Notes under the pieces: generated by a model
The model's input: the letters and a program-made list of their open reading frames with translations, nothing else
Told to the model about the DNA's origin: nothing
Databases searched by the model: none
DNA from: Mauremys mutica
Lineage: Eukaryota; Chordata; Testudines; Geoemydidae
NCBI RefSeq assembly: GCF_020497125.1
Contig: NC_059084.1
Span: 32,456,203 to 32,520,202, forward strand
DNA length: 64,000 bases
Reading direction: 5' to 3'
Position numbers and translations under genes: made by a program
Part shown: positions 46,920 through 56,498 of the stretch, piece after piece
Layout: the number at the start of each line of letters is the position of its first letter
Position numbering within the stretch: the stretch's first letter is position 1

Positions 46920-47600
46920 GGCCAAAATTTTCAAGAGTCTCCAGTAATTTTAGGTGCTCCAATTATATAATGAGTGAGCAAGCAAGAGAATGATCCTACA
47001 GCCTGACGGTTAGAGCACTCCCCAAGAAGTGGGAGACTCACGGTCCAGCCCCGCTGCTTTAAATCTTTATTTAATCCAAAGTGGAAGCTTCAAGAAGAGA
47101 GACTGAGGATACTGCACATCAGAATATCTCACAGCCCAGTGGTTACGGCCTGCATCTCAGAAGTAACAGCTCCCTGTTCAAATCCCTTCTCTCCCTTAGA
47201 TAGAGGGGAAACTTGAACTGAGGGTCTCCCACCTCCTGGGGGAGTTCCCTACCCACTGGCTAAAAGTTACCAGGGAGCTCCTTTCCCACCCTCTGCTCTG
47301 AGGCTGAGGTGAGTTAGGTGGAGGAACATCTATCTTCCCCCACTTTGTGCATCACACTGGTGCTTACGCATCCGGGTGCCTAGAGGGAGCCAGCAGTGTG
47401 CATATCCAGAGCCAGGAACATAGGTGCCTAGGAGACCTTTACAATAGAAATGTAGGTGCTGAGTGATTTTAGGTGCCTGCTGACTTTGGCAGCGGCAGCT
47501 GAGTGGGGATTTTGTGAATACCACTGGAGCCTAAATTTGGGATTTAATGTGGCAGTTAGGTGCCAAAGTCCCTTTGTGAATCTAGCCCTCGCCCTAGCTG
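46920..47600. repeat. Dispersed repeat with tRNA-like units, second copy
   Basis: tRNA-like units: gacggttagagcactcccca with acggtccagcccc (about 47004-47055), and cccagtggttacggcctgca with ctgttcaaatcccttc (about 47135-47190). An inverted unit, cttgaactgagggtctccca, lies at about 47212-47275. It ends tttgtgaatctagcc like the other copies. Confidence 0.5.
47232..47349. repeat. Near-identical direct repeat, left copy
   Basis: About 118 bp (cctcctggg to ccccactttgtg), repeated with only a few differences at 48431-48553, 1.2 kb away. It shares agttccctacccactggcta and ttaccagggagctcctttcc. Confidence 0.9.
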
Positions 47601-48430
47601 ACTGACCCCGCCGCACATGCGGGGAGGCAGGGCAGGACTTTTTTATGCCATTTTCCCACCCTACCTCACAGGGGTGTTTCAAATATAAATTCATTCATGT
47701 TTGTTAGGACTGACACAGAAACAAAGTGACATTCCCAAGGCCATGGAATCTGGCAAAGCTACAGTTCAAATTCAGGGCCTGCTGCCTTCCAGCCCTGAGC
47801 TCATCCCTTCCTGCCAGAGGGGCTGAGCCTTCACAGCTCTCATTAACTGCAGGGGCACTTTTGGTTGCTAAAAACCCCTTTCCCCATCCAGCGCCTTCAA
47901 AATTTCTCTGCCTCCAAGTCATGAAGGTGGGTTTCCTGTAGGAAGATAATATCTGCTTTCAGTGTTTCTAAGTGAGTGATTATTCTTTTCTTTTTATCGG
48001 GTGAGTCATCGCTTTGATGTTCCTGGAAACACAATTTATAATATTAGGCATAAGGAGTGCTTACGTCAAACATTTCTTTATCAGGTACCTGAGTAGTGGC
48101 ATTGCTTGGGCCACAGTTGACTACAGATCTAGGAAAGGTGTGTCTGGGTTCCCCCTCACGAACGGGGCGGGGGAAATGGAGAGAGTTAGGCAGACCAGGA
48201 AAGGTAAAAGATAATGCGGGTGTGACAGGGTGCTGGGCAGGAACTCCTGAGCCAGCCCTCTGTCCTGCCAGCTCCAACTAAGGGAGGTAAACTGGAGCTG
48301 GCTAGAGAAACCTGCACCAGACTGGCAAATGGGAAACAGCTGCCAGCCTAATTAGCCAGGAGATACATACAGGCCTAGAGGAAGGAAGCCAGGGGAGAGC
48401 CAGAGAGTGGAAGGAGAGCAGCAGCTCTTC
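47601..48430. other. Intron 7, nothing firmly recognised
   Basis: 47700-47810 has weak MIR-like phrases (tgacattcccaaggccatgg). 48220-48430 looks repetitive (gtgacagggtgctgggcagg), but no element boundary was found. Confidence 0.3.
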
Positions 48431-48553
48431 CCTCCTGGGTGCAGAGAGTTCCCTACCCACTGGCTAAACATTACCAGGGAGCTCCTTTCCCACCCTCTGC
48501 TCTGAGGCTGAGGTGAGTTAGGCGGAGGAACATCTATCGTCCCCCACTTTGTG
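48431..48553. repeat. Near-identical direct repeat, right copy
   Basis: Copy of 47232-47349 with changes such as aaaagttacc/aaacattacc, gtgga/gcgga and tctt/tcgt. The flanks differ, so this is a segmental copy rather than a tandem array. Confidence 0.9.
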
Positions 48554-48589
48554 AGAGCGGAGGAAGTGAGTGTTATGGAGCGCTATGGC

Positions 48590-48695
48590 TAGCCCACAAG
48601 CAAAAAAAAAAAAAAGAAAAGAAAAGAAAATGCCACCCCCTGCAAATGTGCCGCCCCAAGCACCTGCTTGCTTTGCTGGTGCCTAAAGCCAGCCC
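48590..48695. mobile_element. Right end of a hAT-like element
   Basis: An A-rich tract (48602-48630) is followed by gtgccgccccaagcacctgc and ends ctaaagccagccctg. This resembles the right half of the 140-464 element (gcgtgccgccgtgcttgggg, ending ccgcccctg). The left part is not present. Confidence 0.5.
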
Positions 48696-50260
48696 TGCTT
48701 ACAATTATTGCCCAGGGCTTTGCATTTGGAGGGGGTTTTGGTGCAAGGGGGTGGTGAGCTCTTCTTAATATCTTGAGTTCTGATCAGGAGAGAGACAAAG
48801 GCCCTGGCAGCATGGTGGATAAAAATACCCCAGGCCTCCCTTTTTCCAGCCCCACAAGTCTCAGACTGTTTCTCCTGGCACTTCCCTCGCATGATCAATA
48901 CCCTTCTCCTGCAGTGCTTTAATAGGTCTTTCCTGTGGCTGTGCAGTTCTGTTCCTAGTACTCACTGTGTCGGCTAGCAGGGAGAGTCTGTTCTCAGCTT
49001 TCTCTAATCTTGCTGCCAAGTCTTGCAAGTCAGCTTGAAGTGTACTAGTAAGATTTATGATCTCGGGTTATAGCTTCACATAATCTATCCACTTGAGACT
49101 TGTTTTAGCCAGTCCATAAATTCATCTAGTCTCAGAGGGGCCCATCTCCCTGGTCAGCCATCCTGTGCAACGGCTTCTGCTTTTTAGGATTGTGTAGAAA
49201 GTCTGGAGACAGCGCAGCAGCCCTAAGGGCATTAGAAGCAAAGAGTGGTAGAATAATCTCTAATACAAATTAGCTGGAAAAAAAAACAATTCCGTGGCTG
49301 CTGGTTGTGACCGTTAGGAGGTGGGGAAAGGAGCTGTATAGCTGTGCAGCCCCAGCCCTCTAGTGGCTCCTGGAAGTCTGACCATATTGTGTAATACTGT
49401 ATCATTCGTTTAGGCCTCTTGTCAAAATCATTTACGGGGGAAGAGTCTCAGGTGACAGGAAAGCTAAAGCAGGCAGGGGAATGGAATTCACTTCTTGTTC
49501 TCACCACAGCAGTTTGCCACTTGCCACAGTACTTGCTTGTGAGGTGGCTGATGCTAGTCTTGGGGGTTCACTTGAGGAATGGCTTCTGATTTCTGCATGT
49601 GACCCAACATGTCTTTTAGGATGCAGCCACCTTCTTCCATATGCTGGCCCTATGATTACCTCTCTTCCATGGTGTGTGCAGCAATGTGCCACCAGTAGGG
49701 AGAGTTGGGAACTACAGGACACCCTCACTATAATGGCCTTCAGAATAATGAGAATATAATGAACCTGGTCCCTGGATCCCACCTCCAGCCCTGGGGCTGC
49801 AGCGAGGGCTGACAGATCCTCCAGCCCTGGGTCTGCGGTGGGGGCTCAGAGCTGCTCCAACCCCTGGCTTGGATCCCGGGGGCGTTGTTAGAGGAAGGAT
49901 GCACTGTACTTAGGGCAGCGGCCAGATAGCTGTCTGGGAGTGAATGTAGGAATGAGTAAGACAAAACACAGAACCCCTTCACGGGAAGCAGGCAGGGTTG
50001 AATACTATTCAGCACCTGCTCCTTTAGTTGAGTGTTACCAGTTTTCAGAAAGTAATCGATGAAATGACTCATTTGTGGTGGTACTGAGCATGGTATTTAG
50101 CATATTTGCTGACTGCTGCTGAGAATGAGAATATGCTGCATGCTGTGATCCCAAATAGCGGATCACATCTTAATGGAGAAGTGAGCCCACAGATACCTTC
50201 TCGTCCATTCATACCCGTCCAACACCCCGCTGGTGACTCTTGGTACATAATGTGTCTCAG
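48696..50260. other. Intron 7, nothing recognised
   Basis: No supported gene or repeat boundary before the right end of DIRS copy C. Confidence 0.35.
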
Positions 50261-50509
50261 GAAAAGACGGTTACTCACCGTAGTAACTGTTGTTCTTCGA
50301 GATGTGTTGCTCCTATCCATTCCATGTAGGTGTGCGCGCCGCACGTGCACGGCTCTCCGGAACATTTTTACCCTAGCAACTCCGGCGGGCCGGCTGGGCT
50401 CCCCCTGGAGTGGCGCCGCTATGGCACCTGTTATATACCCCAGCCGGCCCGTCTGCTCCTCAGTTCCTTCTTGCCGGCTACTCCGACAGTGGGGAAGGAG
50501 GGCGGGTCT
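50261..50509. repeat. DIRS copy C right inverted terminal repeat
   Basis: Starts gaaaagacggttactcaccg. From about 50306 it is the inverted counterpart of 56310-56484, including gcgcgccg, acatttttaccctagcaact, and tgttatataccccagccggc (a TATA-like core). Confidence 0.9.
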
Positions 50510-50610
50510 GGAATGGATAGGAGCAACACATCTCGAAGAACAACAGTTACTACGGTGAGTAACCGTCTTTTCTTCTTCGAGTGATTGCTTCTATGCATTC
50601 CATGTAGGTG
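50510..50610. repeat. DIRS copy C internal complementary region
   Basis: 50510-50572 is a perfect 63-bp inverted match to the element's right terminus (50261-50323). It continues without gap into 50571-50610 (tcttcttcgagtgattgctt, then ctatgcattccatgtaggtg), which inversely matches the left terminus at about 56459-56497 with one difference. The unit therefore represents the joined ends of a circle, the defining DIRS feature. Confidence 0.93.
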
Positions 50611-50625
50611 ATTCCCAAGCCTTAC

Positions 50626-51720
50626 CTAGGCGGTGGGGTCGGAGTGAGACGTGGCAGAGTGCAAGACTGCGGAGCCGAAGGCTGCATCGTCTCTAGTTTG
50701 TTGCACCAACGCGTAGTGGAAAGCGAAGGTGTGAACGGAAGACCAGGTGGCCGCTCTACAGATGTCCTGGATAGGGACATGGGCTAGGAAGGCTGCCGAT
50801 GAGGCGTGAGCTCTGGTTGAGTGAGCAGTGAGGCGGCATGGTGGCACGCAAGCAAGCTCGTAGCATGTCCGTATGCATGACGTCACCCAGGAGGAAATTC
50901 GCAGTGAGGAGACCGGCTCGCCTTTCATGCGATCGGCAACCGCCACAAACAGTTGGGTCGAACGCCGGAAGGACTTTGTCCGATCAATATAAAAAGCGAG
51001 GGCCCAGCGAACGTCCAGGGTGTGGAGCTGCTGCTCACGGGATGAGGCGTGCGGCTTCGGGAAGAAGACCGGAAGGAAGATCTCCTGGTTGAGATGGAAA
51101 GCCGACACCACTTTAGGAAGGAAGGCTGGGTGTGGCCGAAGCTGCACCTTGTCACTATGGAAGACGGTATACGGTGGAATGGCCGTCAGGGCGCGGAGCT
51201 CAGACACTCGTCTGGCCGATGTAATTGCACGAGGAAAGCTGTCTTCCAAGAGAGATAAAGCAGAGAGCACGTGGCCAGGGGCTCAAAGGGTGGTCTCATA
51301 AGCTGGGCCAGAACCAGATTCAGATCCCACGTTGGAGTAGGACGACGTATCGGCGGGTACAAACGATCGAGGCCCTTAAGGAATCGGGAAACCATCTCGT
51401 TGGAGAAGATGGACCGACCACCCATAGAAGGTCGAAATGCCGACACGGCTGCCAGGTGCACCTTCAAGGAGGAGATCGCTAGACCTTGGTCTTTAAGGTA
51501 CCAGAGATAGTCCAGGATGGTCGGGATGGGGACTAGGAATGGATTAAGGCCTCGTTGGTCACACCAGATCGCGAAACGTTTCCACTTCGCGAGATAGGTA
51601 GAACGCGTCGACGGCTTTCTACTTTCGAGCAGGACTCGCTGCACTGCCGCCGAACAGTCCCTCTCTGCTCGGGTCAACCACTCAGGAACCAAGCTGTAAG
51701 ATGCAGGGACTGCAGGTTCA
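50626..51720 (-). pseudogene. DIRS copy C tyrosine recombinase, one frameshift
   Basis: The N-terminal half lies in the frame ending at 51186: ERDCSAAVQRVLLESRKPST, then YLAKWKRFAIWCDQRG, SLKVHLAAVSAFRPSM, and WDLNLVLAQLMRPPFEPL. At about 51228-51231 the frame shifts, consistent with one lost base. The rest (51270-50626) gives ITSARRVSELRAL (first catalytic Arg), LDVRWALAFYIDRTKSFRRS, RLTAHSTRAHASS (HxxR box HSTR), and ATWSSVHTFAFHYAL (Trp and the candidate nucleophile Tyr). The whole catalytic set is present but divided between two frames. It overlaps the RT ORF end in a different frame. Role when intact: site-specific insertion of the circular cDNA. Confidence 0.9.
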
Positions 51721-53615
51721 GGTGACAAAGCCTGCCGAGGTCCTGAGTGATGAGGTCTGGCCATAGCGGGAGGGGAATGGGATCCCGAATCGAGAGCTCG
51801 AGCAACAGGGTGTACCAGTGTTGCCTCGGCCAGGCCGGAGCGACGAGTATTACGCGGGCCCTGTCCCTCCGAAGCTTGAGTAGCACCCGGTGTAAGAGCG
51901 GGAACGGAGGGAATGCGTAGAGGAGGTGATCTGTCCATGTGAAGAGGAATGCATCTGACAGGGATCCCGGAGCTCGACCCTGGTACGAGCAGAACCTGTG
52001 GCACTTCCTGTTCTCCCTGGAGGCGAACAGGTCTATCTGGGGAAACCCCCACCTCCGGAAAATTGTGTGGGCCACATCTGGGTGTAGGGACCACTCGTGG
52101 GAGGTGAACGACCTGCTGAGGTGGTCGGCCAGCGTGTTCTGTACTCCCGGCAGAAAAAACGCTTCTAGGCGAATCGAGTGGGTCACGCAAAAGTCCCACA
52201 GGAGCATCGCTTCTTTGCAGAGTAGGGAGGACCGGGCTCCGCCCTGCTTGTTCACATAGAACATCGCTGTCGTATTGTCTGTGAACACCGCTACGCAGCG
52301 GTCCTGCAGGTGGGACCGAAAGGCGAGACATGCCAAGTGGATCGCTCTCAGCTCCCGGGCGTTGATGTGGAGGGAGAGCTCCTGAGCTGACCATAGACCT
52401 TGCGTGTGAAGGTCGCCCATGTGAGCACCCCATCCTAGCGCCGAGGCGTCTGTGGTCAGGGTGACCGACGGGCGAGGAAGGCGGAACGGGACCCCTGCGC
52501 ATACGACCTCCGGGTCTAGCCACCAGTTGAGCGTCTGGAGAGTGGGCTTTGCGACCATCACCACCATGTCTACGGGGTCGCGATGGGGGCGGTACACCAC
52601 TGCCAACCAAATCTGGAATGGGCGAAGGCGCAGCCTGGCGTGCGCGGTCACAAACGTACATGCTGCCATGTGACCCAGTAGGCGTAGGCAGGACCGCACC
52701 GTCGTTGTGGGGAAGGCATGCAGGTCCCGTATGATCGAGACTATGGTCTGGTGCCGAGGACGAGGAAGGCAGGCCCTGGCTAAGTTGGAGTCGAGGACCG
52801 CTCCTATGAACTCCACTCTTTGCGTTGGAGTCAGGCAGGACTTCTCGGCATTGATAAGGAGGCCTAGTGACCGGAACAGAGACAGTATTTCGGCCACTTG
52901 ATCCGCTACCAGCTCTTGGGATGGCCCGCGTATCAACCAGTCGTCGAGGTATGGGTAGACATGTATTCGACGCCGACGGAGGGCTGCGGCAACCACCGCC
53001 ATGCACTTGGTGAAAACCCTTGGTGCGGTGGATAGGCCGAAGGGCAGTACCGCAAACTGGTAGTGCTCGCCGTTGACCACGAAACGCAGGTAGCGTCTGT
53101 GGGGAGGGTAAATTGCCACATGAAAGTATGCATCCTTCATGTCGAGGGCGGCAAACCAGTCTCCTGGATCCAGGGAAGGAATGATGGTCCCCAGGGTGAC
53201 CATACGGAACTTGAGCTTGCACAGGTGTCTGTTGAGCTCCCGGAGGTCTAAGATGGGACGAAGACCTCCTTTCGCCTTGGGGATGAGAAAATATCTGGAA
53301 TAAAATCCCCTGCCCCGCCTGCTGTGCGGAACCTCCTCTATGGCACCCACGCTCAACAGAGTCCGGACCTCTTGTAAGAGGACTTGCTCGTGAGAGGGGT
53401 CCCTGAAGAGGGACAGGGAAGGTGGGTAGGAGGGAGGGGGCGAAATAAACTGAAGGCGGTAACCGTGCTGGATGGTACTGAGGACCCAGCTGTCCGATGT
53501 TATGGAGCACCACGCCTGGAGGAAGTGGGAAAGACGGTTGGAAAATAACGGGGTAGGATCCTGGAGTGAGACTGATGGGCCGTCCCCGGGCGTCCCATCA
53601 AAAGGCCTGTTTGGG
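51674..53615 (-). CDS. DIRS copy C reverse transcriptase / RNase H polyprotein
   Basis: An open frame of about 640 codons in the +1 frame relative to the Gag-like ORF. It has no stop from before the Gag stop (53598) to 51674. RT blocks: FRDPSHEQVLLQEV, YFLIPKAKGGLRPILDLREL, SLDPGDWFAALDMKDAYFHV (first catalytic Asp), FAVLPFGLSTAPRVFTKC, and YPYLDDWLIRG (YxDD box intact). RNase H: LTTDASALGWG, NARELRAIHLA, FTDNTTAMFYVNKQGG and TLADHLSR give the D-E-D-D set. The C-terminal block (FPQIDLFASRENRK, YAFPPFPLLHR, VILVAPAWP) sits where DIRS elements carry a Dam-like methyltransferase. This is transposon machinery, not a host gene. No internal ATG marks a start, so expression by frameshifting or internal initiation is inferred. 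Confidence 0.9.
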
Positions 53616-56123
53616 ACCTTGAGGGGCCTTGGAAGGGCCCTGGGCCTGGTTACGCCTGCTCCCCGATGGTCTACGGCAGTTTAAGTTCACACGCCGACTA
53701 TTATATGGCCGTGACCTGGCCTGGGTAAAGGGCCGGTTGGGCTGCTGACGGAATGACCTTCTCTGGGTAGCTGGCGTGTACATGCCCAGAGTCCGAATGG
53801 CAATCCGGCCATCCTTCAGGGTCTGGATTCTAGAGTCAGTCTTGTCTGAGAAGAGACCCTGGGTGTCAAAAGGGAGGTCCTGGAGGGTGTACTGCACCTC
53901 AGGCGGCAAGGTGGAGGACTGCAGCCACGAAATGCGCCTCATAGTCACCCTGGAGGCCACGGTTCTGGCTCCCGAGTCAGCGGAGTCCAGGGCGGCCTGA
54001 ATTAAGGACCGGGAGGCTTTCCTGCCCTCTTCCAAGAGCGTCGAGAACTCTTGGCGTGAGGCTGGCGGGGTCAGCTCCGAAAACTTCCCCAGGGACACCA
54101 AGATGTCAAAGGTGTACCGGGAAAGCAGCGCCATCTGGTTCGCGATTCGGAGCTGAAGACCACCCGCTGAATAGACCTTGCGCCCCAACAGGTCCATGCG
54201 CCGTGCCTCCTTAGATTTCGGCGCTGCCGCAGGCTGTCCATGCCGCTCCCGGTCGTTTACCGAGTGGACCACCAGAGAGTCCGGAGTTGTGTGCATGTAC
54301 AAATACTCGTATCCCTTCGGTGGGACCGAGTACTTCCTCTCCACCCCACATGCCGTGGGGGGGACCGACGACGGCGACTGCCAGATGGTAGTGCTATTAC
54401 GCTGTATCGTCCGGATAAAGGGCAGGGCCACCCGCATCGGGGCCTCCGCTCCAATGACATTAGTCACTGGGTCCTCGTCCTCCGGGACCTCCTCGACGGG
54501 CAGGTTAATGGCCTTCGCCACTCGGCGGAGAAGGTCCTGGTGTGCCCGTAAATCAATAGGCGGGGGGTCGGTCGTGGATGCCCCCGCCACTGCCTCGTCC
54601 GGAGAAGATGACGAGGACCAACCTGGGAGTACCTCGTCAGGAGCCTGCTCCTCCAACGGGTGCTCAGCCGCCACGGAGCCTGGATCTTGAGTCGGATCCT
54701 GTGGCAATGCGGTCTCTCCCGTCGGTGACGGGGGCGGCCTGCTGACTGTGGCCTCTGGCTCCCGACGCTGCACTCCCACCGGCCTCGGGGGAAAGGGAAG
54801 CGCTCGAGGGTCATGGTAGTCCCAGGGAACCCCAAATCCCCACTGATGGGGTCCATGTTCCCGGCCTTGGGACTCGGCTCCAAAGTCAGCACCACTGCCC
54901 TTGGGAGAAGCGATCGAGGGTTGGCGAGAGGGCCAGGGTGGAGCTGAGGCGACACCCGAGTGTGCCTCCGATGCTGGTGGCAGGACTCTGAGCAGTGCCG
55001 AGGCTCGGTGCCGGTCATCGCGGTACCGGATCGGAGAGCGGGACCGGCGTGCGCTGCGGTGCCGGGAGCTTGACCGGTGCCGGGAGCTCGACCGACGGTG
55101 CCGGGAGCTCGAACGGCATCGGGCGCTCGACCGCGATGGTGACCGACGGCGTCGGGAGTGGCTCCAGGAGTCTCGGTGCCGAGAATGGGCCCTGGAGCTG
55201 GATCTCCTGCAGTGCTGGCGACTCGGTGACCGTGTTCGAGAGCGGTGCCGGCGACTCGGTGACCGTGATCGAGAGCGGGAACGGCACTGGGAGTGCGACC
55301 GGTACCGCGATGCTGAACGGTACCGGGACTGCGACTGGCGCCGGGACGGGGAGCAGCGCCGCGATGGTGATCGGCGCCGGGATCGTGATCGGCGTGGTGG
55401 TGACAGTCTCCGAGATCGGGACCGGGTCCGAGATTTGGAGCGCCGTCCATGCCATCTGTCGGGGGTTGGGGGCCGTATCATTGCCGGCTTGCCCACCGAC
55501 TGGACGGCCCGCACCGGCGGTGCCGGGGGCCGGAGGCTCGGAGCCTCTGCGAGCTCGATAAGCTCTCTCGCCGTCTCAAACGCCTCAGGCGTAGATGAGA
55601 GCTGCAGCTCAACCTCGGCTGGTACTGGGGAGCAGGGTGGCGCCGGACTCGACGGCCTCTGGGGTGCCGGAGTCGGTGGCACCGTGCACGGTTTGTGCAC
55701 TGCCACAGCCTGAACCGTCTGTACCGGAGGTGGCTGGGCTAATGGCCTCGGAGGATGTTTCGAGGCCGTCTTCGGCGTCTTGAGCTTCCTCGTTGGGGAG
55801 AGGGAGCGGTGCCGGGATGTCAGTGCCGGGTGTCGAGAGGCCTCGGTATCGGGGCGGCTCGGTGCCGCCGGTGCGCTGCATGCCGAGGATGACTTCGGCG
55901 CCGGTGGGGTCGGCGCGGACGGCTGGAGCGAAGCCTCCATGAGGAGCTGCTTTAATCGAGAGTCCCGCTCCTTCCTCGTTCGGGGCTTGAAGGCTGCACA
56001 GATCGGGCACTTATCAGTTCTGTGAGACTCCCCGAGGCAGCGCAGGCAGGAGTCGTGCGGGTCACCGACGGGCATATGCCGCTGGCAAGCCGCACAGGGC
56101 TTCAATCCCGGTGCCCTGGGCAT
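53598..56123 (-). CDS. DIRS copy C Gag-like protein with zinc-binding and RS domains
   Basis: 841 codons, intact, starting MPRAPGLKPC. Residues 10-42 hold Cys-x2-Cys (10, 13), Cys-x2-Cys (26, 29), His34 and Cys-x2-Cys (39, 42), a probable zinc-binding module. Residues about 70-225 are Pro-rich. Residues about 227-375 are an Arg/Ser-repeat region resembling the RS domain of splicing factors (SRSRSRSPSRR and similar). Residues about 530-790 are conserved with copy B (RMDLLGRKVYSAGGLQLRIA; LPPEVQYTLQDLPFDTQGLF) and are probably capsid-like. The tail is basic (PFTQARSRPYNSRR). It presumably packages element RNA. The function of the RS region is unknown. The stop overlaps the RT frame. Confidence 0.85.
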   Translation of the reverse strand: MPRAPGLKPCAACQRHMPVGDPHDSCLRCLGESHRTDKCPICAAFKPRTRKERDSRLKQLLMEASLQPSAPTPPAPKSSSACSAPAAPSRPDTEASRHPALTSRHRSLSPTRKLKTPKTASKHPPRPLAQPPPVQTVQAVAVHKPCTVPPTPAPQRPSSPAPPCSPVPAEVELQLSSTPEAFETARELIELAEAPSLRPPAPPVRAVQSVGKPAMIRPPTPDRWHGRRSKSRTRSRSRRLSPPRRSRSRRRSPSRRCSPSRRQSQSRYRSASRYRSHSQCRSRSRSRSPSRRHRSRTRSPSRQHCRRSSSRAHSRHRDSWSHSRRRRSPSRSSARCRSSSRHRRSSSRHRSSSRHRSARRSRSPIRYRDDRHRASALLRVLPPASEAHSGVASAPPWPSRQPSIASPKGSGADFGAESQGREHGPHQWGFGVPWDYHDPRALPFPPRPVGVQRREPEATVSRPPPSPTGETALPQDPTQDPGSVAAEHPLEEQAPDEVLPGWSSSSSPDEAVAGASTTDPPPIDLRAHQDLLRRVAKAINLPVEEVPEDEDPVTNVIGAEAPMRVALPFIRTIQRNSTTIWQSPSSVPPTACGVERKYSVPPKGYEYLYMHTTPDSLVVHSVNDRERHGQPAAAPKSKEARRMDLLGRKVYSAGGLQLRIANQMALLSRYTFDILVSLGKFSELTPPASRQEFSTLLEEGRKASRSLIQAALDSADSGARTVASRVTMRRISWLQSSTLPPEVQYTLQDLPFDTQGLFSDKTDSRIQTLKDGRIAIRTLGMYTPATQRRSFRQQPNRPFTQARSRPYNSRRVNLNCRRPSGSRRNQAQGPSKAPQGPKQAF

Positions 56124-56239
56124 AAGCCCGCACCGGGTGAGGAAGAAGAGGGTTTAATCCCTCTAATTCCCTACTAATACTACAACTAACTAAACTCAAT
56201 CAATTAAACAGCAACTAAACTAAACTAAGTTAACGAACT

Positions 56240-56498
56240 ATGCTAAAGAACAGAGAAACGCTAGGGCTGTGGAGGTAACGAAGCACTCCACTGTTCCAAC
56301 TGGCAGTCACGGGCGGGAAGAAGGAACTGAGGAGCGGACGGGCCGGCTGGGGTATATAACAGGCGCCATAGCGGCGCCACTCCAGGGGGCGCCCAGCCGG
56401 CCCGCCGGAGTTGCTAGGGTAAAAATGTTCCGGAGAGCCGTGCACGCGCGGCGCGCACACCTACATGGAATGCATAGGAGCAATCACTCGAAGAAGAA
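56240..56498. repeat. DIRS copy C left inverted terminal repeat (5' end on minus strand)
   Basis: The outer end is 56498 (aatcactcgaagaagaat on the + strand). It contains the same acatttttaccctagcaact and gttatatacccc blocks as the right repeat, inverted. The leader to the Gag ATG at 56123 lies inside it and just beyond; transcription presumably starts here (inference). Confidence 0.88.

Larger units (their letters stand above)
50261..56498 (-). mobile_element. DIRS-type tyrosine-recombinase retrotransposon, copy C (nearly intact)
   Basis: About 6.2 kb, antisense to MMP24. Inverted terminal repeats (about 50306-50487 and 56310-56484) differ at only a handful of positions over roughly 175 bp. 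An internal complementary region (50510-50610) joins the complement of one outer end to a copy of the other. Gene order in the minus direction is Gag-like (56123-53598), RT/RNase H plus a methyltransferase-like block (to 51674), then tyrosine recombinase (to 50626). The ORFs overlap in different frames. There is no DDE integrase, protease or target duplication, as expected for DIRS. One apparent single-base deletion breaks the recombinase. Much younger than copies A and B. Confidence 0.93.

Noticed and set aside
51186..53513. 775-codon minus-strand ORF as one protein
   Set aside because: Its first two thirds are the out-of-frame shadow of the RT ORF. Only the last part (about 51720-51220) is real recombinase.
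53598..56123. Host SR-protein gene on the minus strand
   Set aside because: The RS-rich ORF is continuous with a capsid-like region shared with DIRS copy B, lies between DIRS ends and has no introns.
50261..56498. Endogenous retrovirus or Ty3/gypsy element
   Set aside because: No protease or DDE integrase and no long direct terminal repeats. There are inverted ends, an internal complementary region and a tyrosine recombinase instead.
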